21,257 bases of DNA from the IMG/VR virus record IMGVR_UViG_3300033052_000133, positions 1 through 21,257 of that record. One strand, given 5' to 3'. Numbering within the stretch: the first letter of the stretch is position 1; every line of letters begins with the position of its first letter. Position numbers and translations under genes: made by a program. Positions 20,499 through 21,257 of the stretch are shown piece after piece. Source of the DNA: a virus. Below the pieces are notes generated by a model. It saw only the letters and a list, made by a program, of their open reading frames with translations. It ran no database searches and was not told where the DNA came from.

Positions 20499-21257
20499 TT
20501 AGCGATCTAAATGATTGTTGCGGTCAAGCAATTCGCTTTGAAAGTTTAGCGCAATGCTCTTAGTATTTGCAATAAATTGCTCGAGAACTCGGATATTCTC
20601 TTTTTGCTGCGCGATGTAAGCCGGATTCTCAGCAGTCTTTACAACTCGAAATCGCATATCGCTGGAGGAGTGAGCAATCCAGTTTGTTTGGATAATATTG
20701 GGTCGATTTATTGCATCTACCTTTAGGGACTCGACCGCGCGATCACAGTACGCCATCGCTGTCCGCCAGATATCCCGCCATTGCATTTCCATGGTGTCAC
20801 CAAAATGTATTTGTTCTTCTTGATCAAACCTTTCGATGTTTACTCTCGCCTGATTGACATAAGTCAGCGCCTTGTCGAGATGTACAAGGCAACGATCGAT
20901 ATCGCGAAGACGGTGAAAGCTGATAATGTCGTCTTTGAGCGGCTTTAGAGCAGCGTCGATTACTCGCTGTGTCTGTTCTGCGGCCCTCATTTCGGACTTT
21001 TCAACGTCAACTGAAATCTGCCACAACAGCAGCGCAGCGATGCCTAAAGCAGTAACTGGCAAGAATCGGCTTGTGACTAGTTTGGTTAGCCAATCAGGCC
21101 CGAACCATCTTTCTGCGACCGAATTAATGAAATCAATATCGCCTAACGGCCCAGCGATAGCGAATACTATGAAGACCAACGCGGTCAGAGCCAATACGGG
21201 TCTTCTCTTGAGTGCCTTAGAAGCGAGATGACCGCGGCGCGCTAGTGCTGTGAACAT
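20499..21257 (-). CDS. Hypothetical two-helix membrane protein (start at window edge)
   Basis: A 252-residue protein has an ATG at the last three bases of the window, so a longer start outside cannot be excluded. Residues 21-38 (LALTALVFIVFAIAGPLG) and 66-82 (FLPVTALGIAALLLWQISV) are membrane helices, followed by a largely helical soluble domain with EKSEMRAAEQTQRVIDAALK, HRLRDIDRCLVHLDKALTYV and a C-terminal helix with QQKENIRVLEQFIANTKSI. No catalytic motif is seen. Base composition is visibly more AT-rich than the structural genes. It may be an accessory or superinfection-exclusion protein, or host sequence if the window leaves the prophage; none of these is shown by sequence. Confidence 0.75.
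   Translation of the reverse strand: MFTALARRGHLASKALKRRPVLALTALVFIVFAIAGPLGDIDFINSVAERWFGPDWLTKLVTSRFLPVTALGIAALLLWQISVDVEKSEMRAAEQTQRVIDAALKPLKDDIISFHRLRDIDRCLVHLDKALTYVNQARVNIERFDQEEQIHFGDTMEMQWRDIWRTAMAYCDRAVESLKVDAINRPNIIQTNWIAHSSSDMRFRVVKTAENPAYIAQQKENIRVLEQFIANTKSIALNFQSELLDRNNHLDR

Noticed and set aside
1-21257. CRISPR array, tRNA or rRNA genes, insertion sequence
   Set aside because: No regularly spaced repeats, cloverleaf, rRNA segments or transposase-like frames were seen on reading both strands.

Overview
The window is the right-hand (late, structural) arm of a tailed double-stranded DNA phage or prophage with an HK97-type head and a long non-contractile (siphovirus) tail. GC is high and genes are tightly packed with ATGA/TGATG overlaps. 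The S49-type head protease, GTA-gp10-like tail chaperone, cysteine-peptidase-like tail gene, i-spanin/o-spanin pair and FkbM methyltransferase fit an alphaproteobacterial host, plausibly Sphingomonadales. The host assignment is an inference. No terminase, integrase, repressor, tRNA or attachment site is visible, so prophage and free phage cannot be told apart from this sequence.

Head region (1-6142): a portal cut by the left edge, S49 head maturation protease, major capsid protein, a probable accessory head protein, head-tail connector, head-tail adaptor, an unrecognised 56-residue ORF, HK97 gp10-like protein and DUF3168 tail terminator. Hairpins lie after the protease, after the capsid gene and after the accessory protein, so the capsid segment looks set apart from its neighbours.

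Tail region (6169-15205): tail tube; a tail chaperone gene followed by a second chaperone frame that has no usable start and probably needs a -1 ribosomal frameshift; a lipoprotein gene on the opposite strand; a 629-residue tape measure; two distal-tail proteins; a cysteine-peptidase-like protein; a J-like central fibre/hub; a small protein; and a fibre ending in an S74 self-cleaving chaperone.

Lysis and second fibre region (15202-19042): two small membrane-associated proteins, an amidase endolysin, a two-helix holin-like protein and overlapping i-spanin/o-spanin genes. These are followed by three more genes: a beta-rich protein, an alanine-rich fibre-like protein and an SGNH hydrolase fibre. 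Lysis genes therefore sit between two host-recognition modules.

Right accessory region (19050-21257): an FkbM methyltransferase on the minus strand with its own terminator; a 219-bp divergent intergenic region with repeated TTTGTTCG-type half-sites and a strong GC hairpin; a cysteine-rich possible zinc-binding protein on the plus strand; and a two-helix membrane protein of unknown function on the minus strand reaching the right edge. These look like accessory or lysogenic-conversion genes. Apart from the methyltransferase, their functions cannot be read from sequence alone.
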